From NCBI RefSeq assembly GCF_001594145.1, contig NZ_LVCF01000020.1:35832-99831 (forward strand): a stretch of 64,000 nt of DNA. The letters run 5' to 3'. This DNA is from Branchiibius sp. NY16-3462-2. Its GTDB lineage: Bacteria > Actinomycetota > Actinomycetes > Actinomycetales > Dermatophilaceae. Position 1 is the first letter of the stretch. The number at the start of each line of letters is the position of its first letter. A model generated the notes under the pieces. That model made no database searches, was not told the DNA's origin, and saw only the letters and a program-made list of their open reading frames with translations. Positions 1 to 9,400 of this stretch are shown one piece after another. The translations under genes were made by a program, and so were the position numbers.

Positions 1-902
1 ACCCGCAGCTCGATTCCCGCTGCGGCACAGCGCTCTTCGGCCATCGCGCGCAGCCAGCGGTTCGCCGTGACACCGCCGCCGATCTGCAGGTTGTTGATGC
101 CGTACTCCTGGCACGCGGCAATCGCCTTCCGAGTCAACACGTCAGCGACCGCCTCGCTGAACGACGCCGCGACATCCGGCAGGTTCAACGGGATGCCATC
201 ACGTTCCTGCTCCTGCACGTAGCGCACGACGGCCGTCTTCAGACCCGAGAAGGAGAAGTCGTAGCGGTGCCGCTCCAAATCCTTGCGAGAGGTCAGACCC
301 CGCGGGAAGGCAATCGCCCGGGGATCCCCCGACACCGCGAGGCGGTCGATCTCCGGCCCACCCGGGTAGGGCAGCCCCAGCACGCGCGCCACCTTGTCGA
401 ACGCCTCCCCCGCCGCGTCGTCGATTGTGCGGCCCAACGCGGTGATATCCGAAGCGATGTCGTTCACCAACAGCAAGTCGGTGTGTCCGCCGGACACCAG
501 CAGCGCCACCGTCGGCGAGGGCAACGGCCCGTGATCCAAGACGTCCGCGCACACATGCGCCGCCAGGTGATTCACGCCGTAGAGCGGCTTGTCCAACGCC
601 CACGCCACAGCCTTCGCCGCCGCGACACCGACCATCAGCGCACCGGCCAGACCCGGTCCCGACGTCACCGCAACCGCATCGACGTCGGACAACGAATGCC
701 CGGCCTCCGCAGCCGCCCGGGACATCATCGGGATCATCGCTTCGAGGTGCGCCCGGCTCGCAACCTCCGGCACGACACCACCAAAACGGGCATGCAGATC
801 AACGCTCGAGGCGACCGCATCCGTCAGCAACGTGTTGCCGCGCACGAACGCGACTCCCGTTTCGTCACAAGAGGATTCGATCCCCAGAACCAACGGCTCC
901 AT
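1..902 (-). CDS. tsaD: tRNA t6A synthase subunit TsaD (3' end outside window)
   Basis: Transfers the threonylcarbamoyl group from TC-AMP to A37 of ANN-reading tRNAs, working with TsaB and TsaE in the cytoplasm. The N-terminus reads MEPLVLGIESSCDETG, the ASKHA ATPase signature of the TsaD/Kae1 family. A metal-binding NHLAAH motif follows about 110 residues in, and SGGHTD, DDAAGEAFDKVAR and FSFSGLKTAV are also typical. About 300 residues lie in the window. The family is about 345 residues, so the C-terminal tail runs off position 1. The ATG overlaps the rimI stop by one base (TGATG), which fixes the start and implies translational coupling. It is the last visible gene of the alr-to-tsaD run. 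Confidence 0.95.
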   Translation of the reverse strand, partial: MEPLVLGIESSCDETGVAFVRGNTLLTDAVASSVDLHARFGGVVPEVASRAHLEAMIPMMSRAAAEAGHSLSDVDAVAVTSGPGLAGALMVGVAAAKAVAWALDKPLYGVNHLAAHVCADVLDHGPLPSPTVALLVSGGHTDLLLVNDIASDITALGRTIDDAAGEAFDKVARVLGLPYPGGPEIDRLAVSGDPRAIAFPRGLTSRKDLERHRYDFSFSGLKTAVVRYVQEQERDGIPLNLPDVAASFSEAVADVLTRKAIAACQEYGINNLQIGGGVTANRWLRAMAEERCAAAGIELR

Positions 903-1345
903 CACGCCACCAGCTTGCGCAGGATCAACGCGTCCACGTCACCGGGCTGGTAGTACCGCCGCCGTACCTGGATCTGCTCGAACCCGAACTTCTCATAGAG
1001 CGCAATCGCCGGAGCGTTGTCCGCGCGCACCTCCAACAGCACCGCCTCCGACCCCTCGGCCTGCTGCAGGAGCCACTCCATCAAGGAACGCCCGAGCCCA
1101 GTCCCCTGATGCGATGCTGCCACCGCGATCGTCATCACATCGGACACGTCACCACCGTGGTCCAGCCCCGCATACCCGACGATGTCCTCACCATCGGTCG
1201 CCACGACGTACCGCCGACGCGGCCGCCCCGCCAACTCCTGCCACCACGTCTCCTGGCTCCACGCCCACGGCCCGAAGAGGTCCTTCTCCAACACGTCCAG
1301 CGCAGCCAGGTCCGGCCACTGCATGTCCCGCAACTCGACGCTCAC
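902..1345 (-). CDS. rimI: GNAT N-acetyltransferase, RimI-like
   Basis: A single-domain GNAT protein of 147 residues. RimI acetylates the N-terminal alanine of ribosomal protein S18 in E. coli; in actinobacteria substrate range is less certain. The acetyl-CoA pyrophosphate loop is seen as SHQGTGLGRSLMEWLL at about residue 78, followed by LEVRADNAPAIALYEKFGFE, the typical RimI C-terminal pattern. The GTG start overlaps the tsaB stop (GTGA, 4 nt), and its own stop overlaps tsaD. The tsaB-rimI-tsaD order is common in bacteria, so this context supports rimI over a generic acetyltransferase. Confidence 0.88.
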   Translation of the reverse strand: MSVELRDMQWPDLAALDVLEKDLFGPWAWSQETWWQELAGRPRRRYVVATDGEDIVGYAGLDHGGDVSDVMTIAVAASHQGTGLGRSLMEWLLQQAEGSEAVLLEVRADNAPAIALYEKFGFEQIQVRRRYYQPGDVDALILRKLVA

Positions 1346-1980
1346 GAACCAAGCACCGACTTCACACCGCTCGACGGCTTCGCGTCGGGCTGCCGCAGGT
1401 AGAGCGGACGCACCTCATCCAACGGCTCGCCGGCGCCCTGCCGCCGGATCACCTCGGTCGCCAACCATCCCGCGTCCACGTCCAGCGGCTCGATCCCGTT
1501 GACCAGGTCGGCGGGGTAGAGCAGCGGACCACGTCCCGCCGTTGGCAATTCACGTACGTCGATCGGCAGCTCCCCGGGCAAGCTCACCGAAGGCGCGGAT
1601 CGGCGTACGCCCTGTGAATACACCGCCCAATACACCTCTTTGCGCCGCGCATCGGTGGCCACAGCGAACTCGTCCAGAGCAACCGCCGCCGCGAGAGCAT
1701 CCAGACTGCACAACCCCACGACCGGGATGTCGAGGGCATGACCCAGCGTCAGGGCGGTCATCACACCCACCCGCAGCCCGGTGTACGGGCCCGGCCCGAC
1801 ACCGACGGCGATCTGCGTGAGCGCGGACTTCGGGATACCGGTCATCACTTGGTCGATCACCGGCATGAGGATCTCGGCGTGCCGGCGCGCGTCGATCACC
1901 GAATGCGACGCCACCACCCGGGTGCCGTCGTGCACGGCAGCAGTGACCGCGTTCGTCGCGGTGTCGAGGGCAAGCAGCAC
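1342..1980 (-). CDS. tsaB: tRNA t6A biosynthesis protein TsaB
   Basis: TsaB is the inactive ASKHA paralogue that dimerises with TsaD. The start MLLALDTATNAVTAAV matches the family's LALDTS motif, and HAEILMPVIDQVM plus GVGPGPYTGLRVGV are hallmark TsaB segments. The length of 212 residues is normal. The stop is embedded in the rimI start (GTGA). A 9-nt gap separates it from tsaE upstream, so the t6A genes are probably one transcript. Confidence 0.94.
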   Translation of the reverse strand: MLLALDTATNAVTAAVHDGTRVVASHSVIDARRHAEILMPVIDQVMTGIPKSALTQIAVGVGPGPYTGLRVGVMTALTLGHALDIPVVGLCSLDALAAAVALDEFAVATDARRKEVYWAVYSQGVRRSAPSVSLPGELPIDVRELPTAGRGPLLYPADLVNGIEPLDVDAGWLATEVIRRQGAGEPLDEVRPLYLRQPDAKPSSGVKSVLGS

Positions 1981-1989
1981 CCGACAAGG

Positions 1990-2460
1990 TTAACGAGGCA
2001 GCGCCGCAACCAACGATTCGAAGCGCTCCCCCACCGGAACGACGCGCACCTCACGCGATTCGTCCGGCTGAGCCGTCAGGTAGACGTCGAGGCGCGACGA
2101 CGCAAGCCCCTCGGCGACACCGGCACCCCACTCGATCACCGTCACCGCTGAATCCACCGATGCATCCAGATCCAGGTCGTCTAACGCGGCCGCGTCCCCA
2201 CCTAACCGGTAGGCGTCCACGTGCACCAGCGACGGGCCGCCGACCAGGGACGGGTGGGTCCGCGCCAACACGAAGGTGGGTGACGTGATCGGCCCGCGCA
2301 CCCCCAACCCCGAAGCCAGCGATCGGGTCAGCGTCGTCTTGCCGGCGCCCAGCTCACCGTGCAGGAGCACCAGGTCGCCCGCCTGCAGCAACGACCCCAG
2401 GGCAAAACCCCACTCCGCGGTGGCCTCCGGAGAAGCCAGCCGCGCGACGTACTCAGGCAT
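1990..2460 (-). CDS. tsaE: tRNA t6A biosynthesis ATPase TsaE
   Basis: Small P-loop ATPase of 156 residues that cycles the TsaBD complex. Walker A is GELGAGKTT near residues 36-44; SPTFVLARTHPS and HVDAYRLGG are TsaE family motifs, and VIEWGAG near residue 108 is the conserved C-terminal signature. The ATG overlaps the end of the upstream hydrolase by 8 nt, so translation is probably coupled. Confidence 0.95.
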   Translation of the reverse strand: MPEYVARLASPEATAEWGFALGSLLQAGDLVLLHGELGAGKTTLTRSLASGLGVRGPITSPTFVLARTHPSLVGGPSLVHVDAYRLGGDAAALDDLDLDASVDSAVTVIEWGAGVAEGLASSRLDVYLTAQPDESREVRVVPVGERFESLVAALPR

Positions 2461-3496
2461 CGACAGAGGCCTCGATCAGGGCCAGCAGGTGCTCGTTGAC
2501 GATCTGCGGCTGCTCCAACGGCAACATGTGCCCGGCGTGCTCGACGAGGACCAGTTCGGACAGCGGCAGTGCCTTCGCGATGATCCGGGCGTGTTCGATG
2601 GGGATCACCTTGTCGCCCTCCCCGTGCATCACGACGGCGGGCTTCGTGCCGTAGGCCAGGAGTCCTACCGCCGCATCGTGTTTCAGCAGGGACGGCATCA
2701 GACCAGCGACCACGGAGAGCCGGGTGCGGGCGATCATGTCCGAGGTGAGCGCAATGACCTCCGGGGTCGTCTCGCCACCGAAGGCCAGCTGGTTGACGAT
2801 CAGCCGCTCGACGTCGCGGCCGGTGCGGCGCGTCCAGTCCACCCAATCCTGCCGGGACGCAAGGCCGTTCAGCGCTCCGGGGGCCATCGAGTTGACCACA
2901 CCACCGAAGCGCCCCAGCCCCCAGTTCACCGCATGCGACAGGTCACCGCTGCTGGTGCTGATGAACGCAGCGTTCGTCACCCGCTGCTTGACCAGCTCCG
3001 GGTTGGTCTCACCGAGCAGCATCATCGACATGCCGCCCATCGAGTGACCGACCAGGGTGAGCGCACCACCACCGTCCGTGGCTTCGAGGACCGCGCGCAG
3101 GTCGTTCGCGGTGGTGGTCACCGAGTACGACGTGGGCTCGCCCTCCGCGGACCGGCCGTGGCCGCGTTGGTCCCACAGGACAACTCGATATCCGTTGTCC
3201 CGCAGGACTCTTCGCTGTTTCACCCACACCTGGAGGTTCTGGGTGAAGCCGTGGCTGAGCAGCACGGTGTGCTCGGTGGCGTCCGGGTTGTCGACCTCGA
3301 CGTGCAGCGGCACCCCGTCGTCGGCGACGACCACGCGCTCGTCATCGGCGGGCACGACGAACCGAGTGAGGTCGACGCCGTCCAGTTCGGCTCGGTGCTC
3401 CCTGCGCACCCGGTCCAGCGCGTAGCCACCGGCGGCCGCGGCTCCCGCCACCAGCGCCCCGACACCGATCCCGACGCTGCGGGTCAGCACACTCAC
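2453..3496 (-). CDS. alpha/beta hydrolase
   Basis: A 347-residue alpha/beta-hydrolase fold protein. The GTG start was chosen because it overlaps the alr stop (GTGA, 4 nt); the open frame continues upstream but only into alr. Residues 1-25 form a hydrophobic N-terminal segment (GIGVGALVAGAAAAGGYAL) that looks like a membrane anchor. The core shows HGFTQN (oxyanion region), DQRGHGRS, the nucleophile elbow GHSMGG, and a C-terminal LVEHAGHMLPLE with the catalytic His. The substrate cannot be told. A hydrolase between alr and tsaE is a recurring actinobacterial arrangement, as far as I recall. Confidence 0.85.
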   Translation of the reverse strand: MSVLTRSVGIGVGALVAGAAAAGGYALDRVRREHRAELDGVDLTRFVVPADDERVVVADDGVPLHVEVDNPDATEHTVLLSHGFTQNLQVWVKQRRVLRDNGYRVVLWDQRGHGRSAEGEPTSYSVTTTANDLRAVLEATDGGGALTLVGHSMGGMSMMLLGETNPELVKQRVTNAAFISTSSGDLSHAVNWGLGRFGGVVNSMAPGALNGLASRQDWVDWTRRTGRDVERLIVNQLAFGGETTPEVIALTSDMIARTRLSVVAGLMPSLLKHDAAVGLLAYGTKPAVVMHGEGDKVIPIEHARIIAKALPLSELVLVEHAGHMLPLEQPQIVNEHLLALIEASVDA

Positions 3497-4641
3497 GACT
3501 GCCCCCGGTAGATCCTCGGCAGGCGCCCGCTCATCCGCCCGACGATCTCGTAGGAGATCGTCCCGGCGGCATCCGCCCAGTCCTGCGCGGTGGGCTCGCC
3601 GTTCTCGCCAGTGCCAAACAAAACCACTCGATCCCCCTCTGCCACAGGCAGATCCCCCACATCGACCACGAACTGGTCCATGCACACCCGGCCGCTCACG
3701 GTGAAACGTTGCCCGCCGATCTGGACCGGGCCATTGCTGGACGCCGCGCGCGGAATGCCGTCGGAGTAGCCGATCGGCACGTCGACCAGCGTCGTCTCCC
3801 GGGATGTCACGTAGGTGTGCCCGTAGCTGACACCCTGGCCGGCCGGAACCCGTTTAGTAATAGTCACATTCGCGTCCACCGTCATCGCGGGGACCAGATC
3901 GAAGTCGCGGGAGCTGCCGATATCCGGCACCGGACTCAACCCGTAGAGCGCGATCCCCGGCCGCACCATGTCCCACGCCACGTTGCTTCCGGTGAGGGTG
4001 GCCGCGGAGTTGGCCATGTGCCGCACCCGCAGGTCGAGACCCGCGTCTTCGGCGTCCTGCACCGCCTGCGCGAACGCCTCCTGCTGCGCCAGCACGCTCG
4101 GGTGCTGCGGGGAGTCGGCGAAGATGAAGTGCGTCATGACCCCGGCGACGTCGACGACGCCTTCGGCCTGCAGCTTCGCGGCGGCGGTGAGCAGTTCGGG
4201 CCATTGCGGACCGTAGGCACCGTTGCGAGCCAGGCCGGTGTCGACCTTCAAGTGGACCGTGGCCGGCTTCCCGGCCCGGCGGGCGGCGTCGGCGACTGCC
4301 TCGATCTCCCAGCTATGAGGTACGGCGACCTGCACGTCCGCGGCGACCGCGGCGTCGAAATCGGCGCCGGGAGCGTGCAACCACGACAGGACCGGCGCGC
4401 TGATCCCGGCATCGCGCAGTTGGAGGGCTTCGCGCAGTTGGGCGACTCCGAGCCAGGTGGCGCCGCCATCCAGGGCTGCGTTCGCGACCGGGATCAGGCC
4501 GTGGCCGTAAGCGTCGCCCTTGACGACCGCCATCAGTTCAGCGTCGCCCGCCCGGCGTTTGAGGACACCGGCGTTGTGCCGGATGGCGTCGAGGTCGACG
4601 GTGATCCGCGCCGTCGCGTCCCCTGGAGGCTGACCAGTCAT
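3493..4641 (-). CDS. alr: alanine racemase
   Basis: PLP enzyme making D-alanine for peptidoglycan. Residues 12-55 read ARITVDLDAIRHNAGVL and then VVKGDAYGHG, where K is the Schiff-base lysine. The second catalytic residue lies in the GVSYGHTYVT segment, and the C-terminal domain carries GRVCMDQFVVDVG. The length of 382 is typical. It heads the alr-hydrolase-tsaE-tsaB-rimI-tsaD run with overlapping junctions. A 64-bp gap separates it from the upstream transglutaminase gene, so a promoter may lie there. Confidence 0.96.
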   Translation of the reverse strand: MTGQPPGDATARITVDLDAIRHNAGVLKRRAGDAELMAVVKGDAYGHGLIPVANAALDGGATWLGVAQLREALQLRDAGISAPVLSWLHAPGADFDAAVAADVQVAVPHSWEIEAVADAARRAGKPATVHLKVDTGLARNGAYGPQWPELLTAAAKLQAEGVVDVAGVMTHFIFADSPQHPSVLAQQEAFAQAVQDAEDAGLDLRVRHMANSAATLTGSNVAWDMVRPGIALYGLSPVPDIGSSRDFDLVPAMTVDANVTITKRVPAGQGVSYGHTYVTSRETTLVDVPIGYSDGIPRAASSNGPVQIGGQRFTVSGRVCMDQFVVDVGDLPVAEGDRVVLFGTGENGEPTAQDWADAAGTISYEIVGRMSGRLPRIYRGQS

Positions 4642-4705
4642 AACGATTTCAGTGTGTCACGCGGCCTATCGATGGCCGGTCAAGGCCGAGCGAGTGCGTC
4701 GCGCG

Positions 4706-5563
4706 TCACACAGCCGGGGAGGTGGGCTCCTGGGCGGTGACGGTCATCAACTGAAGCCAGGGCGCGCCGTACGTCGTGATCAAGGCGACGTCGGCCGCGT
4801 CCCGTCCGACGCCGATCAGCACCCGACCCTTGCGGCGGGCATTGTGCCGCGGGTCGAAGGTCCACCAGCGGTCGCCGAGGTAGACCTCGACCCAGGCATG
4901 GAAATCCATCGCGGTCGGCAGCGGCGGGACGTCCATATCCGGCAGGTAGCCGTGGGCGTAGCGGGCCGGAATGTTCAGGGCGCGGCACATGGTGATCATC
5001 AGGTGCGCGAAGTCGCGGCAGACACCGCGGCCGGTGAGGAAGGCGTCGGTGGAGGTGCTGGTGAAGGTCGTCGACCCGGTCGTGTAGGCCAGGTAGTTCC
5101 AGGTCCAGTCGCAGATCGCGGCCACGCGGCCGTACCCCGGGGTCATCCCGCCGAACAGTTTCCACGCCTGTCCGGAGAGGACATCGTTGTGGCAGAAGCG
5201 GCTGGCGAGGGTGTAAACCAGCGTGTCGTCGGGTAGATCGGTCGGCGCGATCTCGGCGGCGCTCTCGTCCGCGGGGTCGATCTCGTCAGGCACCTCGGCG
5301 CGCACGCTGTAGGAGACGGTCGAAACCCCCTGCGGCATCGTGAAGCGTTGGATCTGGTTGCCGAACGCGTCCTCGTAGGGGTGGATCTCGATCTGCGGTT
5401 CGAGGGTCCACTTCTCGTCCTTGAAGATGATCCCCGCGTTGCGTCGCGTGGCAGGGTCACCGCCGTCGCTGGGCACGGCGGGCACCACATGCAGCAGCGC
5501 CGCAGTCGGCCACGCCGCCTGGTGGCGGAAGGTGCAGCCAAGATCAAGTTGACGAGTTCCCAC
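4706..5563 (-). CDS. transglutaminase-like family protein
   Basis: A 285-residue protein with an N-terminal beta-sandwich-like region (about 1-120) and a transglutaminase-like core. The Cys-His-Asp triad is visible as GRGVCRDFAH, MDFHAWVEVY and WWTFDPRHN. GTG is the start, preceded by a good AGGGGAAG ribosome-binding site. There is no signal peptide, so it is probably cytoplasmic. Proteins of this type are often beside circularly permuted ATP-grasp and DUF403 genes; none is present here. Substrate unknown. Confidence 0.88.
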   Translation of the reverse strand: MGTRQLDLGCTFRHQAAWPTAALLHVVPAVPSDGGDPATRRNAGIIFKDEKWTLEPQIEIHPYEDAFGNQIQRFTMPQGVSTVSYSVRAEVPDEIDPADESAAEIAPTDLPDDTLVYTLASRFCHNDVLSGQAWKLFGGMTPGYGRVAAICDWTWNYLAYTTGSTTFTSTSTDAFLTGRGVCRDFAHLMITMCRALNIPARYAHGYLPDMDVPPLPTAMDFHAWVEVYLGDRWWTFDPRHNARRKGRVLIGVGRDAADVALITTYGAPWLQLMTVTAQEPTSPAV

Positions 5564-5690
5564 GTATGTACTTCCCCTGATGGTGATGAGTGCAGGCAGC
5601 GCCGCCTGCGGGCGTTCGGAGAGGTCGAAGGTTACCGCCCCGTCGTTTCATCGGCGTAACGGCGCCACCCCCACGGATCTTCCTGGCCGC

Positions 5691-6086
5691 TTAGTCGCGC
5701 GCGTCGTATACGCCGCCTATATCGACGCCAAGAATCTGCCGGTCGGCGGTGACGAAGTCGAGTCGCTCGGAACTGGCCTGCGCGAGCAGCAGGCGATCAA
5801 ACGGATCCCGTTGTGGCAGTTGGACATTTGAGTACGTCGACAGGTGGTCCCAGCGCAACGGCAACTCGCGTACACCGGACTCCGCAATTGCCTGAGCCAA
5901 GCCGGACTGCGCGTCACCGGACAACGTGAGCTTGCCGGTCGAGCGCTTTATCTCGATCTCCCAGAGACTGACCGCCGAAACGCTGACGACTTCACCGGTA
6001 ATCCGTGCGCGAGTCTGCGGACCGAGACTGTGATGGTCGGTGAGCAGCCACAGCAGGACGTGGGTGTCGAGCAGTAGCCCGCTCAT
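5691..6086 (-). CDS. vapC: PIN-domain toxin (VapC family)
   Basis: Putative ribonuclease toxin of 131 residues. PIN acidic residues are visible: Asp in LLLDTHVLLW (residue 7), Glu in VSLWEIEIK, Asp in RDPFDRLLLAQA and Asp in FVTADRQI. All four are in their usual spacing, so it is probably active. The ATG overlaps the stop of the antitoxin by 4 nt, the usual antitoxin-first order. VapC toxins cleave tRNA or rRNA; which one is unknown. Confidence 0.9.
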   Translation of the reverse strand: MSGLLLDTHVLLWLLTDHHSLGPQTRARITGEVVSVSAVSLWEIEIKRSTGKLTLSGDAQSGLAQAIAESGVRELPLRWDHLSTYSNVQLPQRDPFDRLLLAQASSERLDFVTADRQILGVDIGGVYDARD

Positions 6087-6310
6087 TCCAGACCGAACAT
6101 CTCGAGGATCTCCGGATCTTCGTCGTCGAAGGTGGCATCGTCGAACTGCACGTCCGGGAATCCACCGAAGCGGATGTCACTACGGGCATGGGGGACAAGA
6201 TCTGCAACGGGCTTCCCGGCTCGGGCGATCGTCACGGACTCACCTCGCTCCACCATTTCCAGCAGCTTCGACAACTGCGCCTTGGCTTCGTAGACGTTCA
6301 CTGTTGGCAT
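6083..6310 (-). CDS. antitoxin, Phd/YefM family
   Basis: A 75-residue antitoxin. The N-terminal MPTVNVYEAKAQLSKLLE and the RGESVTIARAGKPVADLVP motif are diagnostic of the Phd/YefM DNA-binding fold. The acidic C-terminus (DDATFDDEDPEILEMFGLE) probably wraps the PIN toxin. It is translationally coupled to the toxin and probably autoregulates through the palindromes in its promoter. The ATG lies 7 nt after a clear -10 element, so the message may be leaderless. Confidence 0.9.
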   Translation of the reverse strand: MPTVNVYEAKAQLSKLLEMVERGESVTIARAGKPVADLVPHARSDIRFGGFPDVQFDDATFDDEDPEILEMFGLE

Positions 6311-6316
6311 AACGAA

Positions 6317-6345
6317 ATTCTACTTGGTCAAGTCTGGTTAACCAA
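6317..6345 (-). promoter_or_regulatory. promoter/operator of the Phd-VapC pair
   Basis: On the minus strand, TTGGTT (6345-6340) and TAGAAT (6322-6317) are separated by exactly 17 nt. The -35 element sits in the perfect palindrome TGGTTAACCA (6335-6344), and a second imperfect palindrome CTTGACCAAG lies in the spacer. This fits antitoxin autorepression. No ribosome-binding site fits between the -10 and the ATG at 6310. Confidence 0.65.
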
Positions 6346-6456
6346 TGGCTCAGAAAGGTCCCTGCTCTTCGATGACTCCATAAGTCAGCCTGATGAAGAC
6401 GACGAACCCCACACTGCCTCCGCCAGCGTCAGGTGCGTGGGTGGCGAGCGACCGGC

Positions 6457-9400
6457 TCAGCCGGCGAGGTGACCCCAGCGGGCCGACAACTCACTCCACG
6501 GGCCGACGTCCGCGAGGTTTCCGTCGACCAACACCACCACGCGGTCCGCCCGCTCCAACGCCGAACGCTTCGACGTCGAGCCCATGACCGTCATGTTGCG
6601 CGACCGCAGCGCGGTCCACAGCTCGATCTCCGTGGCCGCGTCCAACGCGCTGGAGACGTCGTCGGCCAGCAGCAACTCCGCGTCGGCCGCGAGCGCCCGG
6701 GCCAACGCGAGGCGCTGCACCTGACCACCTGATAGGCGTACGCCGCGGTGCCCGACCAGCGCCGAAGCGCCACCCGCGTCCGCCACGTCCCGCGACAGCC
6801 GGGCATCGTCGGCCGGTTGCTCGAAGTCGCGATCGAACCCGAGCCGCACGTTGTCATCGAAGGTCCCCGACAGCACCCGCGGGATCTGCCCGACGTAGGC
6901 GACCTGCCCGGGCCGCAGGAACAGCTCGGCGTCCTGCACCTCGACACCGTTCCACTGGATCGAGCCGGTGTGCGGCAGCAAGCCGGCCAGCGACTTGAGC
7001 AACGAGGACTTCCCGGAGCCGACCTGACCCAGCAGCAGCACGAGTTCGCCGCGTTCCACCGTGAGGTTGACCCCGGTGACGCCGATCGTGCCGTCGTCGT
7101 GCAGTGCCGTCACGTTACGAAGAGTCAACTCCTGCAGCGGAATTCGCTCCACCTCCGGCGCGGCAGGTGCCTCACCGGTGAGCAGATCCACTCCGGGCGG
7201 CAGGTCCATCAGGTCGACACCGCCGGCGAACCGGGACGTCGCCTTCTGCCACGCGCGAGTGCCCGGCGCCTCGGTGACGACCGAACCCGCCACCCGGCCG
7301 AACCAGTCGAACCCGTTGACGGCGTTCGCGACCAGGATCGCCGTGGCCAGACCCCACCACCCGGCGAGGTACGCGGCCCAGGCAGCAACGACGCCGAGTT
7401 GGACCATCAGGATCGGCACGCCGTCCAGCAACGCCTGGACGCGGTGCTCGAAGACGGCCGCTTCAACCCGGCCACCGTCGACCTTGCGCAGGTGCCGGTG
7501 GATCTGCGGGATCCGGCCTGCCAACTTGATGGTGCGGGCCGAGTCCAGTGCGGAGACCAGCGAGCGGCCGAACGATGCCCGTGCTGCGGAGGCACGCGCG
7601 GCCGAGCGACCAGCGACCGGACGACCCAGGGCTGATGCCAGTGCCGAGGCGACCATGACGATCAGCAGCACGGCGCCTGCAACCCAGGTCCCGGCGAAGA
7701 GGGCGGTCACCAGGGCGATGGCTAGGCCGTTGACGAAGTCGACCCAGCGATCGGCGTACCGCGCATAACGGTCGGCATCCATCGCCCGGGCCACCACCTC
7801 ACCCGGCGGTGTCTTGGGAAGGCGGTGTTGCGCGGTCTGCCCCACGAGGACGGACATCCGCACGCGCAGCAGGATCTCGATCCACCAGCGCGGGTAGCGC
7901 TTGATCGCCGAGACCAGGGTGAAGACGCCGGTCAGCAGGCAGGCCACCAGCGCGACCAGCAGCCACGACGGGGTGCCGCCCTGCTGCAGATCCTGGACGA
8001 TGTTGCCCCAGATCCAGCCGGTACCGGCGCCGAGGCCACCGCAGATCGCGGAGATCAGGAACATCCCGATCGCGATCAGACCCCATTCGGGGCGCACGAC
8101 CAGAGCGTGCGCGATGCCCTTGGCCAGGGAGGGTCCCGAGCCGATCTCGGGCGCGGGCGGGGGCTCCGTCGTACGCCGAGTGGCCACCAATCCGCCCTCG
8201 TCGGCTGACCGTTCGGTCACCGGAGCGTCGACGGCGGCACTGGCCAGCACCAGATCACGCAACGGCCCCGGCTGCTGCGCCAGCTCGGCCCGTACACCTT
8301 GTTGGACCACGCGGCCACCATCGAGGACCGCGACCAGACGCGCGCGCTCTATCGTGCCCAGGCGGTGCGCGATGAGTACACCGGTGCGGCCCGCGATCAA
8401 CCGGTCAGCCGCAGCAACGACTCGTGCTTCGGTGACGGGGTCCATCCGGGCGGTCGCTTCGTCAAGGACGACGACCTGCACGTTGCGGACCAGCAGTCGT
8501 GCGAAGGCGACCAGCTGCTCCTCCCCCGCGGACAGCGCAGTGCCACCGGGTCCGAGCAGGGTGTCGAGCCCGTCGGACAGGCCCTCGACCCAATCGGTCA
8601 GGCCGAGCCGGTCGACGGCTTCCTGCACGCTGGAGCGGGGCAATTCGGTGAAGAGGGTGATGTTGTCGGCAAGGGTGCCGGCCAGGATCTCGGTGCGCTG
8701 CGTCACCACGCCCACGCTGGAGCGCAGCTGCTGCAGGTCGAGGTTGACGATGTCGACGCCACCGAGGAAGACCGTGCCGATCGGGGCTTCGACGGCCCGC
8801 GACAACAGGGAGGCGAGAGTGGACTTGCCCGAGCCGGTGCGGCCGACCAGCGCGATCGTGTCACCAGCCGGGACGTGCAGGTTGACGTCGCGCAGGCCGA
8901 ACGACCCACTGCCGTAGCTGAAGTCGAGCCCCTGGACGTCGATCGACAGGCCACCCTCGGGCACGGGGACGCCGCCGGAGGGCTCGGGAGCAACCGCCAG
9001 CATCTGCCGCAGCCGGATGACCGCGCCCAGGCCGGCCTGCAGATCGGGTAGGTGGTGGGCGGTCTGGTCGATCTGTGCGACGAAGGTCGTCGTCACCAGG
9101 AACAGCGTGACCAATTCACCCAGCGACAGGTGGTCGCTACTGACCAGGGCAACGCCGACGACACCGGTCAGGGCGAGGAATCCGTAGGCGATGATCCCCG
9201 TGCGCCGGATCAGCTTGCCCTCGATCGTGACCACCTTGAAGAAGCGGTCGTGAACCTTGGCCGACAGACCCGCGAGGCGCCGGATCGCGAAGGACTGGCC
9301 GAGCGACGTACGCAGATCATCGGCCCCGGCGATGCCCTCCTCGAGGGCGGCGGCATGGTCGGTCCAGGCCATCTCCTCGATGACCTTGCCCTCAGCGATC

